A stretch of DNA of 64,000 nt from Hysterangium stoloniferum (GCA_015178975.1 WHVD01000070.1:124001-188000), one strand, 5' to 3'; positions 19,980-31,272 are shown, counted from the stretch's first letter. A program made the numbers and translations. The notes: a model not told the origin generated them from the letters alone.

Positions 19980-22448
19980 TCATATAGATAGTCCATGAAC
20001 CGCTTCATATAACCTTTGCTCCTCAGCTTCCTCCGACATATCCTGTGTGGAGCATTTGTTGATAGAGACATAATGAGACATTTTGCCAGCGTGGGGGCAA
20101 TCTATCTTGAAATGTTCCGGACTTCCGCATATCCAACATTCCTTGGTGGGTTTGACCGAGCTCTTCTTGTTACTCCTCTTGAAGAACATTTTTCCGTGAC
20201 GCTTTCCCTGCATTGGATTAGCGGCATCAGGGACAGTCCTTCTCGTCGAGCCTCTCTTGTTAGTCTCACTAACGAGAACATGGTTAGGTGAAGAGAAGTC
20301 GTCGGTGACTCTAAAATCCAATTCCTGACCCTCTGATAACATTACACGCAGTTTCTGGAACCTGTAACGTTCCCGGTGTGTTTGGACCCAAGCATTAATC
20401 AGAGCTTCTTGCAGGTTATTAGCATAAGTCTGCAAACTCATGATATCGTCGATGGGTTGTCCTTGAAGAAGGTAGAGCCATTCTGTAGGCAGCGTGAGAA
20501 TGAGTCTGCATGTCTCATCCCTTCTGTCCTGGTGGAACCCGTACAGGAAACGATAGAGTTTAACTCTCCGCTGAATATAGTGGACGGGTGTCTCACGATC
20601 ATGACCTGCTTGTCGAAATCTCATGGCTTCCCATTCTAAGGCCAAGGATTCACGCCAGCGAGTTCCAAGCAATCCTTCCACAATGCCCCAAAGAAATAAC
20701 CCATGAGATTGACTGAATTCAGTACGATGCTCACGGTCTAAGGTGCTCCACCAGACCTTAGCGTGCCCCTTGAGTCGTCTTGGCAGAGCAACTCCTAAGA
20801 TTGCACTCATAGAGTCTGATATCTCTGCGAGACTCATGATATCCATGATATAGTCCAGGGCTTCGGAATGAGCTCCATCGTATTCAGGGAGGTCAGACCA
20901 TTTGATCTTGATGTCATTGGTGTTAAGAGTGATCTTCTTGTCCTTAGGTAAGTCATCAATAAGCGCGCTAACTTGAGACTGCATTGGAGTTCGAAAAGGG
21001 GTATTACGCACTCCATTGTGGCGCTCCCCACGTCCCGAGTTCCCTCCTCGGTCTGAAGTATTCGAACTCCCGGATGAATCACTAGGGGGTCCTCCTGATG
21101 GCAAGAAGGGATTCGAAGTGATCGGCAGAGAATGGCAGGGACCGTCTGAGTTCAGGGATCCTTGACCAGCGACTGGGCCAGCTATACCCTCAGTGAATGC
21201 TGTAGAGAAGGACGGTCGACCCTTGCTGGCGACCGATCAGTTTCTGACAGTGGTCACGTTGTTCCCGAAGTTAGGGCTGTTGGAAACTCCCTCAAACGCG
21301 ACGCGAGAGCGATCTCCCTGAAAGGGTGTGGGACCGGGTTCCATCACGATTTGTCTCTCAATCTCTGTCGTGTTCAGGAGTTGACGCGGCTGAGGTTGAT
21401 GAAAGGGAGTGCAGACCTCAATCCTCTTTTCTTGAAGACGCTCTGTTACCTGCGTCCTCATGTCCAGCAGAAAATCCTCCAAAATTATGGGACGATTGAG
21501 AGAATATAGGAAACGAGTATCAGGAGAACCATTTAGATTGCAAATGAACGAATTAGTCATGGAGAGAGGTGAATCAGGGACCTGGATCAAGTCATTATAA
21601 GGGAGGAGTACCTCTAAAACCATTTTATCGAGTCTTCTTTGGTTTCATTTCAGCCGACCTCTTAAGGTGAAATATGCAAACGATAGATTCGGCGTGACTC
21701 CATTGAGAGACTCCTCCAGCACGCGAATATACATGTACTGGTAGTCAACCTTAGGCACAACATGATCTCCACCGAGCAGGACGTGTAGGATTTGCAGCGC
21801 ATCATCATGCGTACGAAGTGCTTCAAGGAATAGAGAGAACACCTCCCGCTTGAGAATCCTCCTTCCTCCCTCCATGGCAGTTGTGACCTCATTTGACCAT
21901 TCGGGAATCGATCAGGTCAAGTCCTCAAGGTTCCCTGGTCGCGTGAATAAATCACGCACCGATAAAATTGCCTGATAGCGACCTAACCAAACTGCTACGG
22001 TCACTGGTAAAATGGGGTAATCTGTATTGTATTCCTCCACAAAGGGAGTAACCTGGTCCTTGGAGATTCAATTGGTGTAGTACATGTCCCATTGCATGTC
22101 GATAGGCTGAGCGTAAACCATATGTCCTCCAAGGAACTGCTTAAGGATAACCTGCCTCGGAGGGAACGTGAGAATGGGATCAGGTGCTTGACTAGACTCA
22201 ACGTTGACTCGAGGGGTGTTCAACTGCCCAGGTGATGAGCGTTCCTCGGGTGGATCGGGGGGAATGTTCATTGACGATCCAGCTACTACTCCCGTGAGAT
22301 CCTCCGGAGGAGCTGATCCTTGAAACGTCGACGAAGACTTCCTCAAGGTGACGTTACGGGGTGGTTCTAAGTTAGTGGATTTTTGATGAGGCATGGAACT
22401 ACTCGGAGTTGATGAAAACCTCAGTGTTTGATTCTTGCCCATAGTCAT
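19980..22448 (-). pseudogene. G1 gag
   Basis: From ATG 22448 the minus strand reads a long gag. An N-terminal Ser/Pro-rich part is followed by a conserved region shared with the ORF at 8797-10026 and then a capsid-like retrotransposon gag domain (PEYDGAHSEALDYIMDI, GHAKVWWSTL). It ends with a CCHC zinc knuckle (CWICGSPEHFKIDC, CX2CX4HX4C). In-frame stops at 22068-22070, 21912-21914, 21645-21647, 21237-21239 and 19980-19982 are all TGA. At 22068 the paralogue 8797-10026 has CGA. Without these, gag and protease would be one continuous frame. Confidence 0.88.
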
Positions 22449-22506
22449 TCACATGTCCGAGTCTTAGTAGTCAAATAATAAAATCTTTCCTCATAGGAAA
22501 AGAACG

Positions 22507-22525
22507 GTCCGGCCCGGATCACCAC
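22507..22525 (-). other. Primer binding site of G1
   Basis: The minus strand reads G-TGGTGATCCGGGCCGGACC directly after the 5' LTR. It is nearly the same as the PBS at 8640. The TGG start fits a tRNA 3' end. Confidence 0.7.
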
Positions 22526-23806
22526 TGTGAAGAGTCAATAGATTCTGACCGCTCGATGTACGAAGAATAGTACTACTATTATTAAGTATTGACTGTCCTG
22601 TACAATACTGTAGGTTACTAGACTGATAGTACTAGTAAAGAGACGCACTACACGTCACAAGAGCAACTATACAGTTGCTTGTGACGATGAGGACAGGAGA
22701 AAAGAAGAGTTGACCTTTACGGTACAACTTGTAGCTAGAAGTAAGAAAGATGGTCAGCGAAAGACTGAATTTCAGAGGTAGAGATGTAGCAGCACGAATC
22801 GACTATAATGTTGATGAGTGCAAAGACTTGAGAGTGGGACTTGACCTTCGCGGTTCGAGTCCAAGGATTATTAGTATGCAAGAAGTTACTACCTTTATAA
22901 GTAGCTGAGACGTTACCCTTGTGTGAAGAGTCGATAGATTCTGACCGTTCGATATACGAAGAATAGTGTCTATTCAACTACTATTAGCAGATATTGACCG
23001 TACAGTACAATACCGTAAATTACTAGACAAGCTGTGCTAGTAAGAAGACACGCTATGCATCACAAGAGCAACTGTACAGTTGCTCTTGATGGCTAGAATG
23101 AAAGAATGAAAGAGTTGACCTTCACGGTACAACTCGTAGCTAGATGTAAAATAGATAATCAACGCGAAGCTGAATATCTAGAGTAAGAAATAATAGCGCG
23201 AGTCGACTATAATGTCGACTAGCGCAAAGACCTTAGATTGGAACTCAACCTTCGCGGTTCGAGTCCAAAGTACGTTAGTATGCAAGAGAATACTACCTTT
23301 AAAGGTAGTTGAAACGTTACCCTTGACACCTCTCGCTATTCGACGTCTGGGTCGTTTACGAGGTGGTGTCTGCTGGGTAAAAGTTGTCTGTCTCTTTTGG
23401 CGCCGAGAGCGCCCATACGTATACACAAAGCTTCGAACTACGAAATCAAGGTGTGCTCGAAATATAGAAAGAATATAAAGAAAGAAAATAAAAGGTAAAT
23501 AATAAAGTATTATAATCCAGCTATTATTCCTTAGTCTAGGTATGCATATATGCATACCCTTTACACCTTGACACCTCTCACTATTCGACGTCGGGGTCGT
23601 TACGAGGTGGTGTCTGCTGGGTAAAAAGTGTCTGTCTTTTGGCGCCGAGAGCGCCCATAGGTATACATAAGACTTCGAACTAAGAAATACGGGTATGCTT
23701 GAAAGATATAGAGAATTAAGGAAAAGGAATAGAAACTAGATAATAAAGTATTATAATATGTATATTATTCCACAGTCCAATCATGCATATATGCATACCC
23801 TTCACA
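22526..23806 (-). repeat. 5' LTR of G1 (interrupted by a solo L1 LTR)
   Basis: An L1-type LTR in two parts, 22526-22921 and 23571-23806. It ends CCCTTCACA, followed by the element duplication ATAAG. It is close in sequence to 4068-5179 but differs by small indels, so G1 is not young. Confidence 0.88.
22922..23565 (-). mobile_element. Solo L1 LTR nested in the G1 5' LTR
   Basis: TGTGAAGAG..CCCTTTACA, with the perfect duplication CCTTG at 22917-22921 and 23566-23570. It is more like 643-1285 than like the G1 LTR it sits in. Confidence 0.9.
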
Positions 23807-23811
23807 ATAAG

Positions 23812-24440
23812 AGTCCACAAAGGATGTAACAGAATGGTCAGGAATAGAACAATTTAACAATGGTGTTTAACTGAATTTACTGGAATTTACTTAAGCTTAA
23901 TTGGAATTAATTGAAATTTGATTGGATTTAATTAGAATTGACTAAAATTTACTGGAATTTGAAGGTTTACAGATATTTCATATTGACTTCCATTTCCCAT
24001 AATCTTAGTATCTTGTCTGGATATTGATTTTAATTCTTCTGAAATTTATTGTAATTTTTTTTAACACCGTCACATGGACTGACAGATGCAATGGACCCTT
24101 TACACATAACATGCTCAGTAGGTGTTTGGCAACACCTGCACACGAATGGGCACAGCACATTGCGTTTGCATGCACATGTTTGTGAGGTAATGTGCCCAGT
24201 TGTGTGACTGTGAGGGCGCATCTGGCAACACCCATGCACCCCCATATGCATGCAAATGGGTGGGGCATGTTGTACTGTATTTGCATGCATGCATTTGCGA
24301 TGTAATATGCCCAGTCGTGCAGTGTGAGTGAGGTGGCGTGAATGCAATGTGGCACGCCCATTCATGTGCGTGTGGGGTGCACATTATTTCTGAGACCCAT
24401 TGTTTGAATGGAAAGTTTTCAGAGAATGGAAAATGTGGAA
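23812..24440. other. No gene; AT-rich, then a GGGCACAGCACATTG repeat
   Basis: 23812-24060 is AT-rich with repeated GGAATTTACTTGAA-like phrases. 24090-24400 holds repeats built on ATGGGCACAGCACATTG, GCATGCAAATG and ATGTGCCCAGT that recur at 26996-27430. The ORFs in it are products of the repeats. Confidence 0.5.
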
Positions 24441-25310
24441 ACCATGTAAAGAACGGAAACCGTGTAAAGAACGGAAACCGTGTAAAGAACGGAAACCGTG
24501 TAAAGAACGGAAACCGTGTAAAGAACGGAAACCGTGTAAAGAACGGAAACCGTGTAAAGAACGGAAACCGTGTAAAGAACGGAAACCGTGTAAAGAACGG
24601 AAACCGTGTAAAGAACGGAAACCGTGTAAAGAACGGAAACCGTGTAAAGAACGGAAACCGTGTAAAGAACGGAAACCGTGTAAAGAACGGAAACCGTGTA
24701 AAGAACGGAAACCGTGTAAAGAACGGAAACCGTGTAAAGAACGGAAACCGTGTAAAGAACGGAAACCGTGTAAAGAACGGAAACCGTGTAAAGAACGGAA
24801 ACCGTGTAAAGAACGGAAACCGTGTAAAGAACGGAAACCGTGTAAAGAACGGAAACCGTGTAAAGAACGGAAACCGTGTAAAGAACGGAAACCGTGTAAA
24901 GAACGGAAACCGTGTAAAGAACGGAAACCGTGTAAAGAACGGAAACCGTGTAAAGAACGGAAACCGTGTAAAGAACGGAAACCGTGTAAAGAACGGAAAC
25001 CGTGTAAAGAACGGAAACCGTGTAAAGAACGGAAACCGTGTAAAGAACGGAAACCGTGTAAAGAACGGAAACCGTGTAAAGAACGGAAACCGTGTAAAGA
25101 ACGGAAACCGTGTAAAGAACGGAAACCGTGTAAAGAACGGAAACCGTGTAAAGAACGGAAACCGTGTAAAGAACGGAAACCGTGTAAAGAACGGAAACCG
25201 TGTAAAGAACGGAAACCGTGTAAAGAACGGAAACCGTGTAAAGAACGGAAACCGTGTAAAGAACGGAAACCGTGTAAAGAACGGAAACCGTGTAAAGAAC
25301 AGAAAGTGTT
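24441..25310. repeat. 18-bp tandem array, about 47 copies
   Basis: Near-perfect head-to-tail copies of CGTGTAAAGAACGGAAAC. Because 18 is a multiple of 3, two plus-strand frames stay open (repeating VKNGNR and CKERKP), which makes ORFs of 353 and 308 codons. The third frame has a stop in every unit. Units in the core are identical by eye, so the expansion is recent. I see no reason to call it coding. Confidence 0.92.
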
Positions 25311-25744
25311 TAGAGAATGGAAATAACAGTTACAAAAGGAACAATGCTTATAAAAGGATCAATGGTTACAAAGTAAACAACAAAGGGAACAATGTATAAA
25401 AGGATGAATCATTACAAAAGGAAAAATGGGTACCAAAGGAACAATGGTTACAAAGTAAACAACATTTATAAAGAACGAACAGTTACAAACAATGTAGAAA
25501 AGGATGAATCATTACAAAAGGAAAAATGGTTACCAAAGGAACAATGGTCACAAATGGAACAATGGTTACTAAAGGAAGAATGGTTCCAATGGTTGAATTG
25601 ACAGTCAACTAATTAATGTGGTCAGCTGATTTATTTATTTTGATTTACTTATTTCATTTTGATTCATGTATTTTATTTTGATTTATTGTATTTTATTCTA
25701 ATTTATTGAATTTCACTTTAATTTACTGCATTTTATTTTAATTT
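25311..25744. repeat. Degenerate flank of the array and TTTATTTTGATTTA repeats
   Basis: 25320-25600 contains worn, longer-period relatives of the array (ACAAAAGGAAAAATGG and ACCAAAGGAACAATGG phrases). 25620-25744 is a run of (A/T)TTTATTTTGATTTA units. No gene. Confidence 0.6.
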
Positions 25745-27550
25745 TAGGATTGCTGTGATCAGAGGAGGACAAAGAGAGAAGGAAAGGGGACACACACCTC
25801 TGGGAGGACAGACAGGAGGCCAATCAGATGGGGAGGAAGAGAGAAGGAAACAGTACAGACACTCATTGGAGGAAAGAGAGAGGAGGTCAATCAGAGGATG
25901 AAGAGAGAAGGAAATGGCACAGGCACCCTGGAGGAAAGAGAAATGGGGCTGATCAGAGTAGGATGGAGGAAGAAGGAAAGGGTACAGACATCACCTGGAG
26001 GAAAGAGAGAGGAGGCCAATCAGAGTAGGATGGAGAGAGAAAGAAATGGTACACACACCATCTGGAGGAAAGTGAGAGGGGCCCAATCAGAGCAGGAGGG
26101 AGAGTGAAGGAAATGGTATACACACTGGCTGGAGGAAAGAGAGGAGGCTGATCATAGCAGGCAGGAAAGAAAAGGACACACCTAGAGGAAAGAGAGGAAG
26201 CCAATCAGAGCAGGACAAAGGTGAAGGAAACAATACATGCACTGGCTGGAGGAAAGAAAGAGAAGGCTGATCAGAGGAGGACGGAGGAAGAAGGAAACAG
26301 AACACACACTGACTGAAGGAAAGAGAGAGGGGGCTGATCAGCAATCAGAGGAGGACAGAGGAAGAAGGATATGGTAGATGCACCGGCTGGAGGAAAGAGA
26401 GAGAAGGCTAGTCAGAGGAAGATGGAAAGAGAAGGAAACTGTACATGCACTGGCTGGAGGAAAAAGAGAGGGCTGGTCAGAGGAGGAGAGAGGAAGAGGG
26501 AAATGGTACATGCACACGCTGGAAGAAAGAGAGAAGAGGCCAGTCAGAGGAGGTTGGAGAGAGAATGAAAAGGAATGTGCACCGGCTGGAGGAAAGAGAG
26601 GGGGCCAATCAGAGGAGGATAGAGAAAGGGGGAAAAGGACATGCCTCAGCTGGAGGAAAGAGAGGTGACCAATCAGAGGAGGATGGAGGAAGAAGGAAAC
26701 AGTAAACACACCGGCTGGAGGAAAGACAAAGGAGGCCAATCAGAGGAGGAAGAAGAGAGAAGGACAGGGTGCACACACCTCCTGGAGGAAAGAGTGAGGA
26801 GGCTGATTAGAGGAGGACAGAGAGAGAAGGAAAGGGGACACATACCATCTGGGGGAAAGACAGAGGGGGGCAAAGGGAGAAGGAAAAGGGGACACACACA
26901 TCCCTGGAGGAAAGAGAGGAAGACAATCAGAGGAGGATGAAGAGAGAAGGAAAGAGGACACGCACCAACTGGAGGGGCTGGAGGGGCTGATCGGAGCAGG
27001 GTGCGCACCCAATCGGGCACAAATGGGCACAGCACATTGTGAACAAGCGCGGTGCATGCGCGCATTGGCAAACAGAACACGCTTTGCCAGTTTGTGCCCG
27101 AGTGGGCGGGCAGGCATGTGGGAGTGGGTGTGCAGTGGATGGGAGTGGGTGCGTGTGTGGATGGGTGTGCAGCGGATGGGTGCGCCATGGATGGGAGTGG
27201 GTGCACCATGCCTGTTCGTGCTCGCATGCAAAGTGCTGTGCCCATTTGGCCCGGGGTGTGCGCGCATTGGCAAACGATGCGGCATGCCCACGCAAATGGG
27301 CACGGCACATTGTGTTTGAATGTGTGCATTTGTGACGTCACGCACAGAATGCATTTCGTCACAAAGCCCATGAATGGCATGTCGTGGGACCGGGCATGTC
27401 GGCGACCGAGCGCATTATGTCACGAATGCACATTGAAGGATGGTGAAAGAAGGAATGGTACACGCACGCGCTGGATGAAAGAGAGGAGGCCAGTAAGAGG
27501 AGGACATGGAAGAAAGGAACAGGACACGCACATGCTGGAGGAAGAGAGAG
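25745..27550. repeat. Purine-rich minisatellite, 60-80 bp units, split by a different repeat
   Basis: Units read roughly GGAGGAAAGAGAGGAGGCCA, ATCAGAGGAGGATGGAG, AGAAGGAAATGGTACACACACC. They run from 25745 to about 26995 and resume at 27440-27550. Between them (26996-27430) lie the GGGCACAGCACATTG repeats also seen at 24090-24400. A further unit lies at 28915-28953, beyond the TIR element. The strand bias gives long meaningless ORFs on both strands. Confidence 0.8.
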
Positions 27551-27552
27551 TA

Positions 27553-28914
27553 CGGTGTCCCAACTGTATCAGGTCTAGAATCTGACAGCGATGAGTTGAG
27601 TGCAAATGTCACCTACTAGTTCGCTAAATCCGAGCTCATTACATAATGGATAGTTTCACACTTTAGAATTCTCGTTGACAATAGTCTTCTATCACTGTCA
27701 TTTTTTGCTGCCGGCCACCCAATATTACCATTGTTCTCTCCACTATCACCTCCGCCGCTGCCCACTGTCACCGTTGCTGTCGACATTGTCGCTGCCTTCT
27801 ATCACTGTCATTTTTTGTTGCTGGCTGCCCAATATTACCTCGTTCCCCCCACTATCACCTCCACCGCTCTCCACTGTCGCCACTCATATCATTGCCGTTG
27901 ATGTCAGATACCGAGTCTGTGCTATCCCAGCCTTAGCATCCAGTACAATTGGAATCCTTCAGGATCCAATCAATATAAGCACTGCTGTGAGTAATCTTCT
28001 ACTGCCTCATATAATTATGGTTAACATTTTTCGAATAACCATTCGAAAACATAAAACAACTTCTCATTGAATATGACTGATGTGGCATTACCAACTGTAA
28101 GGTACTCAGCAAGCTACTTCTTGCAGAGCATGGGATCCAGATAAGGTATGATTTGTATCACTCCCTAGATATTCAACCTCACTTCTTTCTTTTATTAGTG
28201 AAGGAACTATTGCTCGCCATCGCAGGGCAGCTTGGCTTACAAGGCAGTGGTGCTACAATAAAGAGCCTCCTGACTACTGTGAAGTGGCAACTCATTCTTG
28301 ACCAAATGACTCAGGATCCCACAATTGAAGCCGACAAGGACCATGGGTAGTGAAGGAAGCCATTGGACTGGGGTTAACTTAACACGGTATGTGTGTGCAT
28401 TGCAGCCTACTGCATTTTTTAATAATTCTTTCTAAAAGTTTTATCAGCCTGAACAATGAGGCATAGCAACAGATCAAAAAAAGCTGTTGCGGTTTTTGGA
28501 TAAAAAGCACCATGTATAATACTTTATATAGTTTATATTAAACTTCAGCTTGAGAATACAGTGGAAAGTACTCATCTGTTTTATTCAAAAATGTTGAATC
28601 TTCAGTTGTGTTGATGAGTCAGCCATCCTTGGTCGATGTTTAGCAGTTTGTTTTACAGCATAATAAGCATCGTAAAAATGTAGATTATATTTATTATAGT
28701 GTGAATAATTATGAAAAAAAAAATCATGCAGAGGACTGTACACTAGTTAGCTTCATCATGTACTGTTGATGCCAGTGCCCTATGATGTCACTGTGTAATT
28801 GCACACTGATTAACCTGTCAAACTCAAAATTCAAAATTTATGCTAAGCTGGTAGGTGACATTTGCACTTAACTCATTGCTGTCAGAATCTAGACCTGATA
28901 CAGTTGGGACGCCG
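27553..28914. mobile_element. TIR element with TA duplication, no transposase
   Basis: 1362 bp with inverted ends of about 70-80 bp. The left end reads CGGTGTCCCAACTGTATC; the complement of the right end reads CGGCGTCCCAACTGTATC, about 90% alike by eye. It is flanked by TA (27551-27552, 28915-28916). It sits inside the minisatellite, whose units lie on both sides. Two short ORFs inside (27675-28070, 28153-28350) have no recognised domain, and an imperfect repeat of TTCTATCACTGTCATTTTTTG occurs twice. It is probably a non-autonomous element of the Tc1/mariner kind, judging only from the TA; the TIR does not resemble the Tc1 at 16559. Confidence 0.72.
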
Positions 28915-28954
28915 TAGAGAGGAAGCCGGTCAGAAGAGGGCGGTGGAAGAAGGA

Positions 28955-29984
28955 ATGTGGTATGTATTTTTAAAGGTTTTTCCTATTTTTTGCAATTTCC
29001 CCAAAACAAAATTCTTAACAAAGGCTGTTAAAATGTACCTATATCGCGATTATACAATTGTACAATATTCTCTTGATTTATATTGAATTTATGCAATTTA
29101 TTTTTCATTTTTATCTTATAAATTGAGGGAGCTACGAAATTTCTACTTTTTATTCTTTTTTAACTAATGTATCTTCAAACCCACCATCTAGCGTGATGTG
29201 TGGGAATATTTGTCACAATAAGTGACTGTCGTCACAACGAGTGACTGTTGTCACAATGAGTGACTGTTGTCACAATGAGTGACTGTTGTCACAATGAGTG
29301 ACTGTTGTCACAATGAGTGACTGTTGTCACAATGAGTGACTGTTGTCACAATGAGTCCATTGTCACAATGAGTGACCATTGTCACAATGAGTGACTGTTG
29401 TCACAATGAGTGACCATCGTCACAATGAGTGACCATCACAAAATGTGCAGTGACTCATGAAGCATGGGAATATTATGTCATATATTATATCATCATATAT
29501 TGCTGGGAATATTATGTCATATATTATGTCATCATATATGCTACAATAGAGAATGGTGGAAATGTCTAAAACATTCCAAGTAAAATAGCTAAAATAGGAT
29601 AGAAATAAAGTTCAATATGTCTCTAAATGTCTCAGATCTCAGTGTATATAAGGAGCTCTGCTCCAGCCATGAAATATAACCAATTTTATCAACCCATTTA
29701 CACCACATCTGTGTGTCACTGCAGCAAGCAGCCTACTCCACCCCAATCTGGGCAGTTGGACATCTAATTCCACCTCTATCAGAGCTGTTGGAAACCCTTG
29801 CCACCTCTATCAGAGTTGGTGGCCCAAGTAGTTCACCTTGTCACCTCAATCTGAGTTGTTGACTTACATATTTGTTCCCCCTTGCCACCTCTTAATTGAG
29901 TAGCTGGCTTTATTACTTTTTTCTGACTTCTATTAAGTTGTTGGAATCAGTTGCCACCTCAGTTAGAGTTGTTGGCTATCAACC
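28955..29984 (+). mobile_element. LTR-like element B3, right end missing
   Basis: It starts TGTGGTATGTATTTTTAAAGG, like B1, and runs through a 19-bp array (about 29205-29450), a TATATAAGG box (about 29646) with the same GGAGCTCTGCTCC palindrome, and CACCTC..GAG..GTTGG repeats. It is cut off at 29984 by an L2 LTR, about 500 bp short of B1. Confidence 0.82.
29205..29450. repeat. 19-bp tandem array in B3
   Basis: About 12 units of GTCACAATGAGTGACTGTT and variants, with GTGAC-N4-GTCAC palindromes. Same period as in B1 and B2 but a different unit sequence. Confidence 0.85.
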
Positions 29985-30458
29985 TGTGAAGAGTGGCAGA
30001 AGTTCAGACCGTTCTATATACGAAGAAATGAGTAGAAGAGGAGGATATTGACCTATTCGGTGCAATATAAGAGAAAGTGAGAGAAAGAGCACGAGATGAC
30101 GAAGGAGTCAACAAGTGCGATGGTTCGAGTGGAGGCCTCGACTATTACAGTTCGAGGCCAGAAGTGCTCAGTAGTTCAGATACTGCTACTTATGTAGTAG
30201 CTGACACGTTACCCTGATCACCGCTCGTAGTAGACCTAGTTTGTGTCTTACGAGTGGTGGTTCTTGGGTTAAGGTGTGTCTGAGTTCTAATTGGTGCTGA
30301 GTGCACCCACAAGTATACACAATGCTTCGAACTAATGAAATATGCAATATTCAAAGAATATGAAAGATAGAAAAATATGAATAGAATATGTAAAATATAA
30401 ATGAAATAAAAGGAGTGTTTTACCACAATGATACTGTGGTAAAAGCATACTCCTCACA
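29985..30458 (-). mobile_element. L2 LTR without target duplication
   Basis: 474 bp, TGTGAAGAG..CTCCTCACA. The left flank is CAACC and the right flank is ACAAC; they do not match. It joins a truncated B3 on the left to a truncated L4 LTR on the right, as expected after recombination between LTRs of two separate elements. Confidence 0.8.
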
Positions 30459-30709
30459 ACAACTTACAGGACACTAACAGGTGTCTGGGTAAGTCGTGGT
30501 TGCGGTGTAAAAAGTGTCTGAGTTCTAAACTACGGGCGCTAGAATACATAAATCTGCATGTGTGCCCACAAGAGTCAATGTACCGCATACATAGGTCGTC
30601 GAACTAATTATAGATATAATAAAAGAGAGAAAATAGAAATAATAAAGGAGATATAGTAAGAGTTCATCCGACTATATTTCCTGAGTGTATTTCGCCATAC
30701 CTCTCACAC
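30459..30709 (-). repeat. 3' half of an LTR (L4), related to the L3 LTR
   Basis: It shares with 35305-35543 the phrase TTACAGGACACTA, the AAAAGTGTCTGAGTTCTAA segment and the terminal CCTCTCACA. The 5' half is missing, cut by the L2 LTR. Confidence 0.65.
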
Positions 30710-30924
30710 TGGGAGGCTTGGAGTTTGTGAATGTCGCTACTGTGCTGTTCCAGCACCTGGTGAGGATCGGTCATAGAAGCTGACATGATGGTAAAAATGA
30801 GGGGAGAGAAATGAGCACAAACTCGAAGTTAGTTAGATCTGTAGAGATGTCGAACTCGCGATATTGAATATAGCTTGAAAATTTGCGGCGGTAGCTCCAG
30901 TCACTCAATGAGAGACTTTTCTTC
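30710..30924. other. No gene recognised
   Basis: 215 bp between two LTR pieces. A TGGTGAGGATCGG phrase at about 30759 recalls the G-family PBS, but no coding sequence follows. Confidence 0.4.
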
Positions 30925-31272
30925 TGTAAGGGCGACTCTATAGACCGCACTAACTCACACTATGACAGAGTTGGGGTACTAGCAGAGGAAATCCGAAGTG
31001 AGTTTATACCTATCTAATTACATACATGTAGAATACAACATTACTTACCTAGCAGAGGAAATCCGAAGAGAAAAGTCTAAGGAATCCTCGGCTAGTGGGT
31101 GACTAACTAAAGGGTGCAGCTGAGTTTGAAAATGTGATAACAACAAGGTGCCCCCCTCAGTCTTTACTTATGAAGCTATATTAAGGAAACTATATTAAGG
31201 AGACTATATTAAGGAGAGTATATTAAGGAGAGTCAGAAGTGAAATTGGAAAACTTAAGATTATCCCCTGACA
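30925..31272 (-). repeat. LTR L5, inverted copy
   Basis: TGTAAGGGC..CCCCTGACA, 348 bp. It is the reverse complement (with indels) of the LTR that starts at 32371. The two point in opposite directions on either side of a pol fragment. It contains TATATTAAGGA repeated three or four times. Confidence 0.75.

Larger units (their letters stand above)
4068..23806 (-). mobile_element. Ty3/gypsy element G1, complete but decayed, with five nested insertions
   Basis: Its outer ends are TGTGAAGAG (4068) and CCCTTCACA (23806), with the perfect duplication ATAAG at 4063-4067 and 23807-23811. Coding is on the minus strand. From right to left it has an LTR (22526-23806), a PBS, gag with a CCHC knuckle, an aspartic protease, RT with YIDD, RNase H, a separate ORF3, a G-rich PPT, and the second LTR (4068-5179). 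Insertions at 4510-4975, 8165-13631, 14348-16403, 16559-18157 and 22922-23565 split it; about 9.5 kb remains without them. The reading frame resumes across the insertions, which shows each landed in a once-continuous element. No integrase is visible in this copy. Stops are mainly TGA at expected CGA, plus indels. Confidence 0.92.

Noticed and set aside
24338-25399. 353-codon repeat protein (VKNGNR repeats)
   Set aside because: The 18-bp DNA unit is identical at the base level and also leaves a second frame open; no sign of selection on protein.
25953-27380. Several minus-strand ORFs of 80-235 codons rich in Ser/Pro/Leu
   Set aside because: They are the complement of the purine-rich minisatellite.
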